Shown: positions 9,248 to 17,668 of the stretch, piece by piece | How positions within the stretch are numbered: the first letter of the stretch is position 1 | Layout of the letters: each line of letters starts with the position of its first letter | Assembly (NCBI RefSeq): GCF_002483205.1 | Contig: NZ_DLHM01000001.1 | Coordinates: 749,176 to 813,175, forward strand | DNA length: 64,000 nt | Direction: 5' to 3' | Origin: Flavihumibacter sp. UBA7668 | GTDB taxonomy: Bacteria > Bacteroidota > Bacteroidia > Chitinophagales > Chitinophagaceae | Notes under the pieces: model-generated | The model's input: the letters and a program-made list of their open reading frames with translations, nothing else | What the model was told of the DNA's origin: nothing | The model's database searches: none | Position numbers and translations under genes: made by a program

Positions 9248-10276
9248 TTATTGGTGCAGCCAGTGCCATTTAAAACTTCCATCGTTATTATATTCCAAAG
9301 CCGGAGCAGGAATTTTAATGGCATTTAGAGCGGTGAAGATTGTTTTAACCCATTTTTTTCGCGTAGGGATCCGAGTTAGGTCGACGTCGGCCGATAAATA
9401 ATAGCGTCGAACCCGCTTAATATCATTCCGGTTGACGGATATTCCATCTTCGTTTGTCCAGCTGTTTCCCATGCCACCCAGCATCAGATCGCTGGAATAG
9501 CCGAGTGAAATATTCAGCCATTTCGGCAAACCGGCTTTTGGAAAAAACCGATCCATATTAGCACTTACCCAATAGGTTTGGCCATTGTAGTCCTTAAGTA
9601 TCTGTTCTGACCATCCGGCTCCAAATAATTCTTTTTGACGGGCTCTGAGCTCATTCGGATAGCGGTAGGGGAAATAACCCATTTTTATCTGAATCCGTTG
9701 TTCTTTCCATCCCAGTTCCTGTGAAACATAGGCGGCAGCTCCTGTGGTGTTGGCGGCAATATCCCACCAGCTAAAGCCCCATTTAGCAGAGTAGGCATCC
9801 TGCAATTCAATTATGCTCTGGAAGGCCATGGCACTGGCACCACCCAGCCAAACGGCTGTGTTATGTTTTAATCCCGCCCATTTCCAAAGTTCACCAGACA
9901 AGCGGCCGAGCTGGTAGGTAGTCCAGATATGGCCGGCTTTATCCATCTGGTTCCACTCTTTTCCATCGTTAAACAGATGAAATCCCTGCCGCTCATAGCC
10001 ATCGTACCAGGCTTTGTTGAGGGCGATATAGGTGCCGGTCCATACAGCTGCATGTCCGCCTGCCACCCACCATTTGCGGGAGGGAGGCGGAATTAAATAA
10101 CAACCCATTGAACCAGCTAACGGAGCTGCTGCCTGGATTGATAAATCAGGTATTATTGAATCTGTGTGTTGAGTAAAGGCAGTATCATTCGTTGTTTGTG
10201 CTTTAATTTCACCTGTGCCTTCCATAAGGCAGATCAGAAAAAAAATTATACGGATATAAAACTTAGTCTTGTGCAA
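9248..10276 (-). CDS. DUF2279 family protein with signal peptide
   Basis: A 342-residue exported protein of the DUF2279 (YfiM-like) family, recognised by the segment containing DKAGHIWTTYQLGRLSGELW and then DAYSAKWGFSWWDIAANTTG. A hydrophobic N-terminus with an IKAQ cleavage-like site predicts periplasmic or outer-membrane location. The start appears to be TTG at 10276. The only nearby ATG upstream is out of frame, and the first internal ATG would remove most of the signal peptide. No enzymatic role is known for the family. The gene ends flush against the convergent phosphoribosyltransferase gene. Confidence 0.85.
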   Translation of the reverse strand: MHKTKFYIRIIFFLICLMEGTGEIKAQTTNDTAFTQHTDSIIPDLSIQAAAPLAGSMGCYLIPPPSRKWWVAGGHAAVWTGTYIALNKAWYDGYERQGFHLFNDGKEWNQMDKAGHIWTTYQLGRLSGELWKWAGLKHNTAVWLGGASAMAFQSIIELQDAYSAKWGFSWWDIAANTTGAAAYVSQELGWKEQRIQIKMGYFPYRYPNELRARQKELFGAGWSEQILKDYNGQTYWVSANMDRFFPKAGLPKWLNISLGYSSDLMLGGMGNSWTNEDGISVNRNDIKRVRRYYLSADVDLTRIPTRKKWVKTIFTALNAIKIPAPALEYNNDGSFKWHWLHQ

Positions 10277-10373
10277 CGAAACATATTATTTAAGACCTAA
10301 AAATACGTTTTAACCAGCTAAACAGATTCCATTCAGATTCTATATCTTCAACCCCGATAAAAAAGCGAACCAT

Positions 10374-12098
10374 ATGGATGCAGCAATACAAGCAAAAGTA
10401 GACCAGTGGCTGAACGGTAATTATGATGCCGAAACCAAAGCCAGTATACAACAATTAGTAGAGAATAATCCAACCGAACTGGCTGATTCGTTTTACCGGA
10501 GCCTGGAATTTGGAACAGGCGGATTGCGTGGAATCATGGGTGTTGGATCCAACCGGATGAATAAATATACCGTAGGGATGGCTACCCAGGGATTTGCCAA
10601 TTACCTGAAAGCCTCTTTCCCCAATACGGAAATCAAAGTAGCTATTGCACACGATAGCCGGAATAACAGCCGCTTTTTTGCAGAAACAACCGCCCATGTT
10701 TTTGCCGCAAACGGTATTAAAGTATTTCTTTTTGAAGCACTGCGTCCTACTCCTGAACTGAGCTTCAGTATCCGGACACTTGGATGCCAGGGTGGGGTGG
10801 TATGTACCGCCTCTCATAATCCAAAAGAATATAATGGATATAAAGCCTATTGGAATGATGGCGGACAACTGGTGCCGCCGCATGATGGGAATGTAATCAA
10901 GGAAGTGGAAAAAATTGCTTCGGTTGATGAAGTGAAATTTTCAGGAGGAGAGGAGAATATCACCCTCATTGGTGCAGATATGGATGCTGCTTACAGAAAG
11001 ATGGTTAAAGGGCTGAGTGTGTACCCGGATGTAATTGCCCGCCAAAAGGATTTAAAAATCGTATTCACCCCCATCCATGGTACAGGCATTACGCTGGTTC
11101 CGGATGTACTGGCTGATTTCGGATTTACCAATGTAACTATTGTTGAAGAGCAAAGTGTACCAAATGGTAATTTTCCAACAGTTAATTATCCGAATCCCGA
11201 AGAAGCGGATGCTATGGCACTGGGGTTGAAAAAAGCAAAAGAAATTAATGCCGATATTTTATTGGGAACAGATCCGGATGCAGATCGTGTAGGTATTGGT
11301 GTTAAAGACAGTGATGGCAACTGGGTGTTGATGAATGGTAATCAAACAGCTGTACTTGCCTTTAATTATATGATTGAAGCAAGAAAAGCAAAAGGTCTGG
11401 CACAGTCGAATGATATGGTGGTTAAAACCATTGTTACCACTGAATTGATTGATGAAATCGCCCGGCAGAATGCTATTTCCTGTTATAATGTTTTAACCGG
11501 ATTTAAATGGATTGCCGAATTGATCAAAGAAAAAGAAGGGAAAGAAAATTATGTAATTGGTGGCGAAGAAAGTTATGGTTTGATGATCGGACCACAACTT
11601 CGCGATAAGGATGCTGTAAGTGCGGTTGCTCTTCTCTGTGAAATGGCAGCATATGAAAAAGATAAGGGTAAGAGCCTGTACCAGAAACTAATTGAACTTT
11701 ATGTTCAATATGGTTATTACAAAGAACACCTGATTTCCATTACGAAAAAAGGCATGGACGGACAACAACAGATCGCTGCCATGATGGAAGGGTATCGCAG
11801 TAATCCGCCTAAATCAATCAATGGATCAGCAGTGGTGCAGCTATTGGATTATGAATTGCAAAAAGGCAAGAATCTGCAAACTGGTGAAGAATGGACAATA
11901 GCGTTACCGAAAAGCAATGTTTTACAATTTATACTGGCTGATGGCAGTAAAATTTCTGCAAGACCCAGTGGTACCGAACCTAAAATAAAATTCTATTTCA
12001 GTGTGTTTACCAGTTTACCGGATGCTGCTTCATTTGGCGAAAAAGAAGCAGAACTGGATAGCCGGATCAAAGGCATTATCAGCGATATGAAATTGTAA
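10374..12098 (+). CDS. Phospho-sugar mutase (phosphoglucomutase/phosphomannomutase)
   Basis: A 574-residue alpha-D-phosphohexomutase, probably interconverting glucose-1-phosphate and glucose-6-phosphate. The phosphoserine loop is TASHNPKEYNGYK near residue 145, the Mg-binding loop is GTDPDADRVGI near residue 300, the sugar-binding loop is GGEESYG near residue 396, and the phosphate-binding loop is RPSGTEPKIKFY near residue 530. The length fits the PgcA-like branch rather than the shorter PMM/PGM or GlmM forms. It would connect hexose phosphates with the glycogen genes further along the window. The pcm gene follows about 40 bp downstream and may be co-transcribed. Confidence 0.94.
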   Translation: MDAAIQAKVDQWLNGNYDAETKASIQQLVENNPTELADSFYRSLEFGTGGLRGIMGVGSNRMNKYTVGMATQGFANYLKASFPNTEIKVAIAHDSRNNSRFFAETTAHVFAANGIKVFLFEALRPTPELSFSIRTLGCQGGVVCTASHNPKEYNGYKAYWNDGGQLVPPHDGNVIKEVEKIASVDEVKFSGGEENITLIGADMDAAYRKMVKGLSVYPDVIARQKDLKIVFTPIHGTGITLVPDVLADFGFTNVTIVEEQSVPNGNFPTVNYPNPEEADAMALGLKKAKEINADILLGTDPDADRVGIGVKDSDGNWVLMNGNQTAVLAFNYMIEARKAKGLAQSNDMVVKTIVTTELIDEIARQNAISCYNVLTGFKWIAELIKEKEGKENYVIGGEESYGLMIGPQLRDKDAVSAVALLCEMAAYEKDKGKSLYQKLIELYVQYGYYKEHLISITKKGMDGQQQIAAMMEGYRSNPPKSINGSAVVQLLDYELQKGKNLQTGEEWTIALPKSNVLQFILADGSKISARPSGTEPKIKFYFSVFTSLPDAASFGEKEAELDSRIKGIISDMKL

Positions 12099-12137
12099 GG
12101 AAAGCTACGGCATACCTGCATTTTCTATATCTTGCGG

Positions 12138-12803
12138 ATGTTTATGAGACGATTCGAAGATACGTACCGGCATAAGGGACTGCGCAAGAAACTAGTAGAT
12201 CTTTTAAAGGAGAAAGGCATTACAGACGAACATGTACTGGATGCCATTCTTCAATTACCCCGTCATTATTTTCTGGATTCGGCTTTTGACGAAAAAGCCT
12301 ATGAGGATAAAGCTTTTCCCATTGCAGTAGGACAAACCATCTCACAGCCCTATACAGTTGCCTATCAAAGCCAGTTGCTGGAGATCCGACCATTTGATAA
12401 AGTACTTGAAATTGGAACAGGAAGTGCTTATCAGGCCTGTGTGCTGGCAGAAATGGGAGCCCAGGTTTATACAATTGAACGACAAAAAGCACTGTTTGAT
12501 CACAACAAACAATTCAGCTATCTTAAAAAATATCCGAATATTAAATTTTTCTATGGAGATGGTTTTGAAGGCTTGCCAACCTATGCACCCTTCGACAAAG
12601 TGATTATTACTGCAGCCGCCCCATTTATTCCGGAAAAACTGATTGCCCAGCTTAAAACCGGCGGCAAGATGGTCATTCCATTAGGGGAAGGAGCTGTACA
12701 GCGCATGCTTCGACTGACCAAGCTGGCAGACGGCGGCTATTCGGAAGAAATCTTTGATAAGTTCTCCTTTGTTCCCATGCTGGGAGGAAGAGAGGGACTT
12801 TAA
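12138..12803 (+). CDS. pcm: Protein-L-isoaspartate O-methyltransferase
   Basis: A SAM-dependent repair methyltransferase of about 221 residues that methylates isoaspartyl residues in damaged proteins. Motif I is VLEIGTGSAYQACVLAEMG near residue 88. The family segment PFPIAVGQTISQPYTVA is split here as AFPIAVGQTISQPYTVAYQ near residue 60, and the motif IPEKLIAQLKTGGKMVIPLG lies in the C-terminal third. The open frame reaches a TTG at 12132; ATG 12138 or ATG 12144 is more natural. The last 4 bp overlap the end of the convergent alpha/beta hydrolase gene. Confidence 0.94.
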   Translation: MFMRRFEDTYRHKGLRKKLVDLLKEKGITDEHVLDAILQLPRHYFLDSAFDEKAYEDKAFPIAVGQTISQPYTVAYQSQLLEIRPFDKVLEIGTGSAYQACVLAEMGAQVYTIERQKALFDHNKQFSYLKKYPNIKFFYGDGFEGLPTYAPFDKVIITAAAPFIPEKLIAQLKTGGKMVIPLGEGAVQRMLRLTKLADGGYSEEIFDKFSFVPMLGGREGL

Positions 12804-13642
12804 AGAAATTCTACCACTTTTTTAACCACTTTATTTTCTCTGTAAATTTTGCGATGCCCCAATTCTTTGGTGATCATGAATTCAATATTGGCGGGCGATT
12901 TTTTCATTATAGGTTTAACATCCTTTAAGGGCGTAACATCATCGTCTTCGTCATGAATCCATAAGATTTGTGCAAGAATATGCTGGAGTGCTCTGGAAAT
13001 AGAATAATGTGCAGATGGCACTCCGCCTCTTTCGATAATGATTTCTTCAAACGATTCCTGCACTTTTTCATCCATCTGCAGCATTTTAAACAGCGTTTTT
13101 ATGGCGGTGGTGGTTTCAGTGGCAGGTGCAATCAGCGCCACCCGAACCTGCTCATCATGCGGCACCTGCTCTAAAAAATGTATGATCGCAATGCCGCCAA
13201 AAGAATGGGCCATAAAACTATGAATCGGGCCCAATTCAGTATACACGGCAGAAATGGTTTTCACATATAAGGGAAGTGTGATCTGGGTTCCTTCTGAGGC
13301 ACCATGCGCTGGCGCATCTGCAGCAATTACCTCATACCCTTTTTTAATAAGGGGTCCAATATAGCGATCGAAATTGATGGATGAAGATTCAAAACCATGC
13401 AGAATCATGGCTTTCCGGATACCGCCTTTATTCCACCGGTAAACCGCTACCCGTTTTCCCTCGACCTGTACAAAAAGACGATCTGCTTTCTCGAAAATGG
13501 GGGCTTCTTTTTTCTTTGATCGCCGAAAAGGGGTAGCAAAAATTTCAAAAGCCATTTCGGCAGCTTTCCGTTTGGAAAAAACCGCAGTAAAATTCAATTT
13601 GGCGCGCAGGTAATTCAGGGCCAGCTTTTGTGCTAATTTCAT
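12800..13642 (-). CDS. Alpha/beta hydrolase
   Basis: A 280-residue alpha/beta-hydrolase-fold protein. The nucleophile elbow is HSFGGIAI near residue 146, the acid is probably in DEDDDVTP near residue 233, and the His in ELGHRKIYRE near residue 262. An N-terminal basic segment of about 50 residues precedes the fold; no signal peptide is evident. The substrate is unknown (ester or lipid-like). The start ATG 13642 lies 5 nt after a minus-strand TATTTTTG element, so the transcript may be leaderless. The gene is divergent from the DUF2520 gene and overlaps pcm by 4 bp at the 3' end. Confidence 0.9.
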   Translation of the reverse strand: MKLAQKLALNYLRAKLNFTAVFSKRKAAEMAFEIFATPFRRSKKKEAPIFEKADRLFVQVEGKRVAVYRWNKGGIRKAMILHGFESSSINFDRYIGPLIKKGYEVIAADAPAHGASEGTQITLPLYVKTISAVYTELGPIHSFMAHSFGGIAIIHFLEQVPHDEQVRVALIAPATETTTAIKTLFKMLQMDEKVQESFEEIIIERGGVPSAHYSISRALQHILAQILWIHDEDDDVTPLKDVKPIMKKSPANIEFMITKELGHRKIYRENKVVKKVVEFL

Positions 13643-13647
13643 GGGAT

Positions 13648-13655
13648 CAAAAATA
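13648..13655 (-). promoter_or_regulatory. -7 element TATTTTTG of the alpha/beta hydrolase gene
   Basis: On the minus strand the sequence reads TATTTTTG, a perfect match to the Bacteroidota -7 consensus TAnnTTTG, followed by 5 nt and then the ATG at 13642. No convincing TTTG -33 box was seen. The spacing predicts transcription starting at or next to the start codon. Confidence 0.55.
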
Positions 13656-13659
13656 CGAC

Positions 13660-14451
13660 ATGAAAATTGTTTTGATCGGATCAGGTAATGTTGCCCAATC
13701 TCTTGGGAAAATGCTGGTTCAAAAGGGGCATACTATCCTGCAGGTAATGAACCGGACGGCAGAATCTGCCCGCGAGCTGGCAAAGGAGCTGAATGCAGGT
13801 CATACTACCCAACATGCTGAAATCAATCCGGATGCCGATCTCTATATCGTTGCTCTGGCAGACAAAGCCATCCCTGAATTAATGCTAAAATGGAGAATGG
13901 AGGATAAACTGGTGGTTCACACTGCGGGCACGGTTCCTCAGACAGCATTAATGGGCATTACCAATCGAACAGGCATATTGTATCCTCTTCAAAGTTTAAG
14001 AGGAACTATACCGGTTAGCGGAGTGATTCCATTCCTGATACAGGCCAGTCTGGAGGAGGATCTGTTAGTATTGCAGGAATTGGTTCATTCACTTGGAGCT
14101 TCCTGCCAGGTTGTAAATGATCACCAACGTTTGCGCATGCATGTCAACGCAGTTTGGGTAAATAATTTCCCCAACCTGATGTACAGTATTGCATTTCAAT
14201 TATGTAAGGAAAATAAACTCTCTTTTGAGTTACTTCTACCATTGATAAAGGAGACCTTTATTCGGCTGGAACCGGAAGCGGGTGCATCAACCGGCAATCC
14301 TTTTCTGTGGCAAACCGGTCCGGCTATGCGGGAAGATCAAAACACTATCCGGAAACACCTTGATATCATGAACCCTCATCCGGACTGGAAAGATTTGTAT
14401 CAGCAGTTGACTGAAGAAATCATTTCATTCAAATCACAGCTGTCAGAATAG
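13660..14451 (+). CDS. Rossmann-like / DUF2520 protein
   Basis: A 263-residue two-domain protein: an N-terminal NAD(P)-binding Rossmann fold starting MKIVLIGSGNVAQSLGKML, then a helical DUF2520 domain resembling the C-terminal part of ketopantoate reductases or F420-dependent NADP reductases. A conserved PLQSLR segment near residue 113 and the HVNAVWVNNFPN segment near residue 165 fit the DUF2520 family. An oxidoreductase role is inferred; the substrate is unknown. The frame extends upstream to a GTG at 13630, but ATG 13660 matches the Rossmann start. It precedes kdsC on the strand but is separated from it by a convergent gene. Confidence 0.9.
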   Translation: MKIVLIGSGNVAQSLGKMLVQKGHTILQVMNRTAESARELAKELNAGHTTQHAEINPDADLYIVALADKAIPELMLKWRMEDKLVVHTAGTVPQTALMGITNRTGILYPLQSLRGTIPVSGVIPFLIQASLEEDLLVLQELVHSLGASCQVVNDHQRLRMHVNAVWVNNFPNLMYSIAFQLCKENKLSFELLLPLIKETFIRLEPEAGASTGNPFLWQTGPAMREDQNTIRKHLDIMNPHPDWKDLYQQLTEEIISFKSQLSE

Positions 14452-14453
14452 TT

Positions 14454-15470
14454 TTATTCAATGGGCTGAACGATATCAGTTCTAACTTCGTACATTGATT
14501 TTTTGGTAGTGGGATCATCTACATAAATATCATATGGTGCACCTGCTGCTTTATTATTAGTAGCCTTAAGCCATTCCTGAATTCGGGCATAAGCCAGATA
14601 AGATTCTTCATAGGGGCCATAATAGTGAACCACCACTGCTTTACCCTGAGGTATGGATTTCCATTTAATTCTTCCGGTAGTAGATGCAGGGGCTTTATCA
14701 ACCGGGATAGCAGCTTCCAGCACAAATGGTTCGCCACTGGTAAAATACCAGGCGAGCGGGGTGCCGGATACTTTCAGTTGAGCTGTTCCAATCAGTTGAC
14801 CGATTTCACCATATGCTTTTTGTAAAACCGGCCCTATATCAGCCATCACTGCAGCTGTATCCAGAATACTTAGTGCCTGAAAAGCCGGGGTATTGATTTC
14901 CTCCAGAGTCATTTTAGGCTCCGGAATTTTTAGTTCACCGGATTCGATTTTTTGTTTCAGTTGTGCTAATCCCTTTTCAAAATCGGGCCCCATCATGTTA
15001 TCGAAAAACAAACCAAACCACCTGCTGATCGGGTTATGGCCAAGATCAGCGTTTAATGTCCAGGTAATTTGAGTTGCATTGGCAGTATCTTTCAACTCCC
15101 AGTTGGCATGGGTTGGCTCATCAGCACCGCCAAAAAGCAAGGCAGTGGTAACGGACTTATTAGGCTGGACATCTGTAATTTCCAATTTCCCTTCACCCAC
15201 TTTCCAATTTTCACTAGACCAGGTATACCAGGCCCCTTTGCCTTTCGTTAGGGGACCGTATTCTTTTTTCATAGCGGTATCAACCTGATTCCAGGTCATC
15301 CAGGCATCGTAGGTAGTTAAATCAGTAATCACATTGTAAACGGCAGGAACCGGCGCCTGAATAGAAGCAGATCTGGAAATGGTGGCAGAACCAGGTAAAA
15401 AAGCTCCAATCAGGAGAAAGAGTGCAACAATACCGGCAATCCATACCAAAATGCGCATTCCTTTTTTCAT
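14454..15470 (-). CDS. Membrane-anchored SRPBCC plus GyrI-like domain protein
   Basis: A 338-residue protein with one N-terminal transmembrane helix (about residues 5-27), an SRPBCC/polyketide-cyclase-like ligand-binding domain (about 30-170, starting SASIQAPVPAVYNVITDL), a linker, and a C-terminal GyrI-like/AraC-effector-binding domain (about 200-338, with GKAVVVHYYGPYEESY). Both domains bind small hydrophobic ligands in other proteins. No DNA-binding part is present, so a sensor or scavenger role in the envelope is only a guess. The gene is convergent with the DUF2520 gene with a 2-bp gap. Confidence 0.87.
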   Translation of the reverse strand: MKKGMRILVWIAGIVALFLLIGAFLPGSATISRSASIQAPVPAVYNVITDLTTYDAWMTWNQVDTAMKKEYGPLTKGKGAWYTWSSENWKVGEGKLEITDVQPNKSVTTALLFGGADEPTHANWELKDTANATQITWTLNADLGHNPISRWFGLFFDNMMGPDFEKGLAQLKQKIESGELKIPEPKMTLEEINTPAFQALSILDTAAVMADIGPVLQKAYGEIGQLIGTAQLKVSGTPLAWYFTSGEPFVLEAAIPVDKAPASTTGRIKWKSIPQGKAVVVHYYGPYEESYLAYARIQEWLKATNNKAAGAPYDIYVDDPTTKKSMYEVRTDIVQPIE

Positions 15471-15528
15471 ATACTTGCTTTAGGACTATTAAAGTAGTTA
15501 AAATCCCGTTTGTATTCATCGCTTTCGG

Positions 15529-15536
15529 TAGTTTTG
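15529..15536 (+). promoter_or_regulatory. -7 element TAGTTTTG upstream of kdsC
   Basis: TAGTTTTG fits TAnnTTTG. A TTTG lies at 15509-15512, but with a 16-nt spacer rather than the usual 19-21. The leader to the ATG at 15583 would be about 40 nt. Confidence 0.45.
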
Positions 15537-15582
15537 CCCGCGATCCGGATAATCCATCAACTAATCTCAACAGAAACCTATC

Positions 15583-16104
15583 ATGAGTCTTCTAGATCAA
15601 TTTAAAAAAATTACCACTATCGCTCTGGATGTAGACGGCGTATTAACAGATGGCACCCTGTTACTGCTGGAAGACGGACAAATGGCCCGTCGAATGAATA
15701 TCAAAGACGGGTATGCCATGCAGCTGGCGGTAAAGAAAGGCTATCGGATTGTAATAATTTCAGGCGGCCAATCAGAAGCTGTGCGGGAACGCCTGCAGAA
15801 ACTGGGAATCCGGGATGTATTTATTAGAGCAGAGAATAAAACGGCGGTCTTGGAGAATTATCGGCAACAACATGCGCTGGATTGGGAAGAGATTTTGTTT
15901 ATGGGGGATGATATACCTGATTTTGCTGTAATGCAACTCGCTGGATTAGCCTGTGCACCAGCAGATGCAGCGGCGGAAATCAAACAACTGGCAGCTTATA
16001 TCAGTCCAGTGAAGGGGGGAGAAGGATGTGTCAGGGATATTCTGGAAAAAATCATGAAACTAAGAGGCGATTGGCAGATAGACACCACCGTTTCTAGTAA
16101 ATAA
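15583..16104 (+). CDS. kdsC: HAD phosphatase, KdsC-type (KDO-8-phosphate phosphatase)
   Basis: A 173-residue tetrameric-type HAD phosphatase with no cap domain, as in KdsC. The catalytic Asp motif is LDVDGVLTDG near residue 12, the Ser/Thr motif is IISGGQSEAV near residue 62, and the acidic motif is FMGDDIPDFAVM near residue 106. KdsC hydrolyses 3-deoxy-D-manno-octulosonate 8-phosphate for lipopolysaccharide inner core synthesis. No other KDO genes are nearby. It heads a plus-strand run with the UbiA-like prenyltransferase 24 bp downstream, then Maf and DUF2851. Confidence 0.9.
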   Translation: MSLLDQFKKITTIALDVDGVLTDGTLLLLEDGQMARRMNIKDGYAMQLAVKKGYRIVIISGGQSEAVRERLQKLGIRDVFIRAENKTAVLENYRQQHALDWEEILFMGDDIPDFAVMQLAGLACAPADAAAEIKQLAAYISPVKGGEGCVRDILEKIMKLRGDWQIDTTVSSK

Positions 16105-16128
16105 TTTATTATCATTTAATTATTTTTT

Positions 16129-17061
16129 TTGAAAACAATAGCTGCATTTCTACGATTGATCAGATGGCCTAATCTGGTCTTCATCGTTGTTACCCAGGTA
16201 TTGTTTTATATCTGTATTCTGGTGCCGACGATTGGTGTTCATTTGAAACTGGTACTCCCCATATTTGCCCTGCTGGTCAGTTCTTCTGTTTTGATTGCAG
16301 CTGCCGGCTATATCATCAATGATTATTTTGATTTGAATATTGATCAGGTAAATAAACCTGATTCCATCGTTGTTCAACGTTTTATCAGCCGGCGCTGGGC
16401 TATTTTCTGGCATTTCCTCTTATCGAGTATTGGCATTGTGCTGGCGTTTTATATCTCTTGGGAATTGCGGAATCCAATCATTGGCTTTGCCAATTTCGTT
16501 TGTGTGCTGCTTTTATGGCTTTATTCTACCACGTTTAAAAAACAGTTATTGGTCGGCAACATATTGATATCACTCTTAACTGCCTGGGTAGTACTGGTCA
16601 TTTATTTTGCTGAAATGCGGATCAGTTTATTTGATGATCCCAACTATATTGCGAGTTTTAAAAATGTATTCAAATACGCGATCTTATACAGCGGATTTGC
16701 ATTTATAATTTCTCTTATTCGGGAAGTGGTAAAGGATATTGAGGATAGAGAAGGAGACGCCCGTTATGGTTGCAAAACCATGCCGATTGTCTGGGGCTTA
16801 CCAGCCAGCAAATTGTTTATTGGTATCTGGACAAGCGTATTATTGGCCTGTCTGTTAATCATTCAGGTGATTGGATTATTTAAAGGATGGTGGTTAGGTG
16901 TCATTTATACTGTGGCTGCCGTTTTAATTCCACTGCTTAAATTTTTGGGGGATTTAAAAAAAGCCCGGCAGACTGCCGAATTTCACCAATTAAGCAGTTT
17001 GATTAAAGCCATCATGCTGGCGGGCATACTAACTTTATTATTTTTCAAGTGGTATTTGTAA
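16129..17061 (+). CDS. UbiA-family prenyltransferase
   Basis: A 310-residue integral membrane prenyltransferase with eight or nine hydrophobic helices. The first Asp-rich motif is NDYFDLNIDQVNKPD near residue 64 and the second is DIEDREGDARYGCKTMP near residue 203. Bacteroidota members are usually annotated as geranylgeranylglycerol-phosphate geranylgeranyltransferase-like; menaquinone or another prenyl acceptor is possible. The start is TTG at 16129: the N-terminus MKTIAAFLRLIRWPNLVFI is typical and no in-frame ATG exists until about residue 157. Its stop codon overlaps the Maf start by one base (TAATG), indicating translational coupling. Confidence 0.9.
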   Translation: MKTIAAFLRLIRWPNLVFIVVTQVLFYICILVPTIGVHLKLVLPIFALLVSSSVLIAAAGYIINDYFDLNIDQVNKPDSIVVQRFISRRWAIFWHFLLSSIGIVLAFYISWELRNPIIGFANFVCVLLLWLYSTTFKKQLLVGNILISLLTAWVVLVIYFAEMRISLFDDPNYIASFKNVFKYAILYSGFAFIISLIREVVKDIEDREGDARYGCKTMPIVWGLPASKLFIGIWTSVLLACLLIIQVIGLFKGWWLGVIYTVAAVLIPLLKFLGDLKKARQTAEFHQLSSLIKAIMLAGILTLLFFKWYL

Positions 17062-17627
17062 TGGAAAAAATCATACTGGCGTCCCAATCGCCCCGAAGAA
17101 AACAATTATTGGAATGGGCAGAAATTCCTTTTGAAATTTTGGTAAAGGAAACAGCAGAAATCTTTCCTTCTGATTTAGCGATTGAAGAAGTTCCTGTTTT
17201 TATCGCAAGAGAAAAGGCCCTGGTTATTCAACATGAACTGAAAGAAAAAAGAGTGGTATTGGCAGCTGATACAATCGTTGTATTGGGAACTTCAATAATT
17301 GGTAAGCCGCGGGACAGAGAAGATGCCATCGCGATTTTATCTCAGTTATCCGGACAAACACATCAGGTAATAACGGGGGTGGTTATTCGAAAAGGGACTA
17401 CGGAATGGTCCTTTGCTGATATCACTCAGGTGGAATTTCATACACTCACCCTGGAGCAGATAGAATACTATGTGGATCAGTACAAGCCCTATGATAAAGC
17501 CGGGGCCTATGCCATACAGGAATGGATCGGCGTGGTTGGCATTCATTCTATCCGTGGCGACTTTTACAATGTAATGGGTCTGCCGGTGAGCAGGGTGATT
17601 CAAACATTGCAAAATCAGGTGTTTTAA
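17061..17627 (+). CDS. maf: Maf family nucleoside triphosphate pyrophosphatase
   Basis: A 188-residue Maf/YhdE-type pyrophosphatase that hydrolyses non-canonical or excess nucleotides (dTTP, UTP and modified forms in YhdE-type enzymes). The N-terminal ASQSPRRKQLLEWA motif, the central ADTIVVLGTSIIGKPRD near residue 70, and YDKAGAYAIQEW near residue 148 are the standard conserved blocks; the glutamine of AIQEW is a mark of the dTTP/UTP class. The frame is open from 17049, but ATG 17061 overlaps the prenyltransferase stop codon by one base and matches the family N-terminus. Confidence 0.93.
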   Translation: MEKIILASQSPRRKQLLEWAEIPFEILVKETAEIFPSDLAIEEVPVFIAREKALVIQHELKEKRVVLAADTIVVLGTSIIGKPRDREDAIAILSQLSGQTHQVITGVVIRKGTTEWSFADITQVEFHTLTLEQIEYYVDQYKPYDKAGAYAIQEWIGVVGIHSIRGDFYNVMGLPVSRVIQTLQNQVF

Positions 17628-17668
17628 CCCTTGACCTGTGCCTGAACTCCGCTTATTTTTCATAAAAA

